Shown here: piece after piece, positions 63,809 through 64,000 of the stretch
Numbering within the stretch: position 1 is the first letter of the stretch
Layout: each line of letters opens with the position of its first letter
DNA from: Blasia pusilla
Lineage: Eukaryota; Marchantiophyta; Marchantiopsida; Blasiales
DNA length: 64,000 nucleotides
Assembly: GCA_050084515.1 (NCBI GenBank)
Contig: CM114271.1
Coordinates: 68,510,001 to 68,574,000, forward strand
Reading direction: 5' to 3'
The notes under the pieces: model-generated
Seen by the model: the letters and a program-made list of their open reading frames with translations, nothing else
Database searches by the model: none
Told to the model about the DNA's origin: nothing
Made by a program: the position numbers and the translations under genes

Positions 63809-64000
63809 CTAAGTACATCGAGGACAAACCCACCTTCCAGTAGGAACGACATCCAAACGTGGAGTCAAACACATCATGTGCCAACCCCTAGAACACCGAT
63901 CACACACCAACATACGGGCTGCGTTACCAGCAGACCCACACAACATGCACCTCAAGCTAGCACGTATCATGGCTAAGCTTGGGTCAACAGTACCATCCAC
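63809..64000 (-). CDS. PHD zinc finger, partial
   Basis: The minus-strand frame entering from the window edge reads CMLCGSAGNAARMLVCDRC, then SRGWHMMCLTPRLDVVPTG, RWVCPRC. The spacing C-x2-C...C-x2-C...H-x2-C...C-x2-C is that of a PHD finger (C4HC3), which usually reads histone H3 tail modifications. An A-G-N-A-A-R-M-L-V-C segment and W-H-M-x-C-L-x-P-P/R-L match the family well. The gene continues beyond 64,000 and the end at 63,809 looks like read-through of a splice site or element end. Such fingers also occur within retroelement proteins of algae and bryophytes, which its position beside an LTR-like repeat would fit. Confidence 0.75.
   Translation of the reverse strand: MDGTVDPSLAMIRASLRCMLCGSAGNAARMLVCDRCSRGWHMMCLTPRLDVVPTGRWVCPRCT

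Noticed and set aside
1-64000. tRNA, rRNA or snRNA genes
   Set aside because: No A-box/B-box pair with a cloverleaf, nor conserved rRNA or spliceosomal RNA words, was recognised on either strand.

Overview
The window is nuclear DNA of a eukaryote, most probably a streptophyte (charophyte alga, bryophyte, lycophyte or fern). Supporting signs are GT-AG introns whose phases fit, F-box protein remnants, telomere-type TTTAGGG strings, Copia-type LTR parts with an initiator-tRNA primer-binding motif, a Mutator-like transposase with a SWIM zinc finger, and a long purine-rich inverted repeat. No rRNA, tRNA or bacterial operon was seen. The species cannot be fixed from sequence alone. Almost everything is mobile DNA in various states of decay, with elements nested in each other.

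Layout. 0-9.5 kb: a dispersed LTR-like repeat, a two-exon gene tail, a deletion derivative of a gag-like gene, an F-box pseudogene and an unidentified ORF. 9.6-16.7 kb: a gag-like element with one coding frame of about 1,040 codons interrupted by three UAR stops, flanked by arrays of short CpG-rich motifs. 16.7-31.3 kb: a second gag-like element, split by an 11.9-kb Mutator-like element at 16,931-28,831. 31.7-35.6 kb: a minus-strand element encoding a tyrosine-recombinase-like region, a RecQ helicase and a zinc-binding tail, resembling fungal telomere-linked helicases. 37.8-40.4 kb: a five-exon nuclease-kinase gene resembling the host part of Crinkler-type systems. 41-46.5 kb: a Myb/SANT-like ORF, small exons and a coiled-coil gag-like gene. 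47-53.3 kb: a DUF7869-type transposon remnant. 55.8-56.3 kb: a small intact secreted-protein gene of the Hce2 (Ecp2) family, otherwise known mainly from fungi. 58-64 kb: Copia pieces, a partial second copy of the Mutator-like element, an LTR-like repeat and a PHD finger.

The main discovery is the Mutator-like element. Divergent from its transposase gene it carries a four-exon gene whose product joins a coiled coil, a ParB-like domain and a beta-class (permuted) DNA methyltransferase-like domain. About 30 copies of a 27-bp palindrome (arms GCAACCCGTCGGA and TCCGACGGGTTGC) lie in the shared bidirectional promoter and in introns of both genes. In this window they occur only inside this element and its partial copy. 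I infer a self-directed, sequence-specific epigenetic system: a transposon carrying both a candidate modification enzyme and an array of candidate recognition sites. It is comparable in logic to the VANC/motif system of Arabidopsis VANDAL elements but built from different protein parts. This copy is inactive, with frameshifts and stops in both genes.

Other elements have their own, different CpG-containing motif arrays (TTCGCAA, GACGTC/GCCGTC, CGGCTTA, ATCGGA, AAAAGATGTCGTT), so element-specific motif arrays may be a general feature of this genome.
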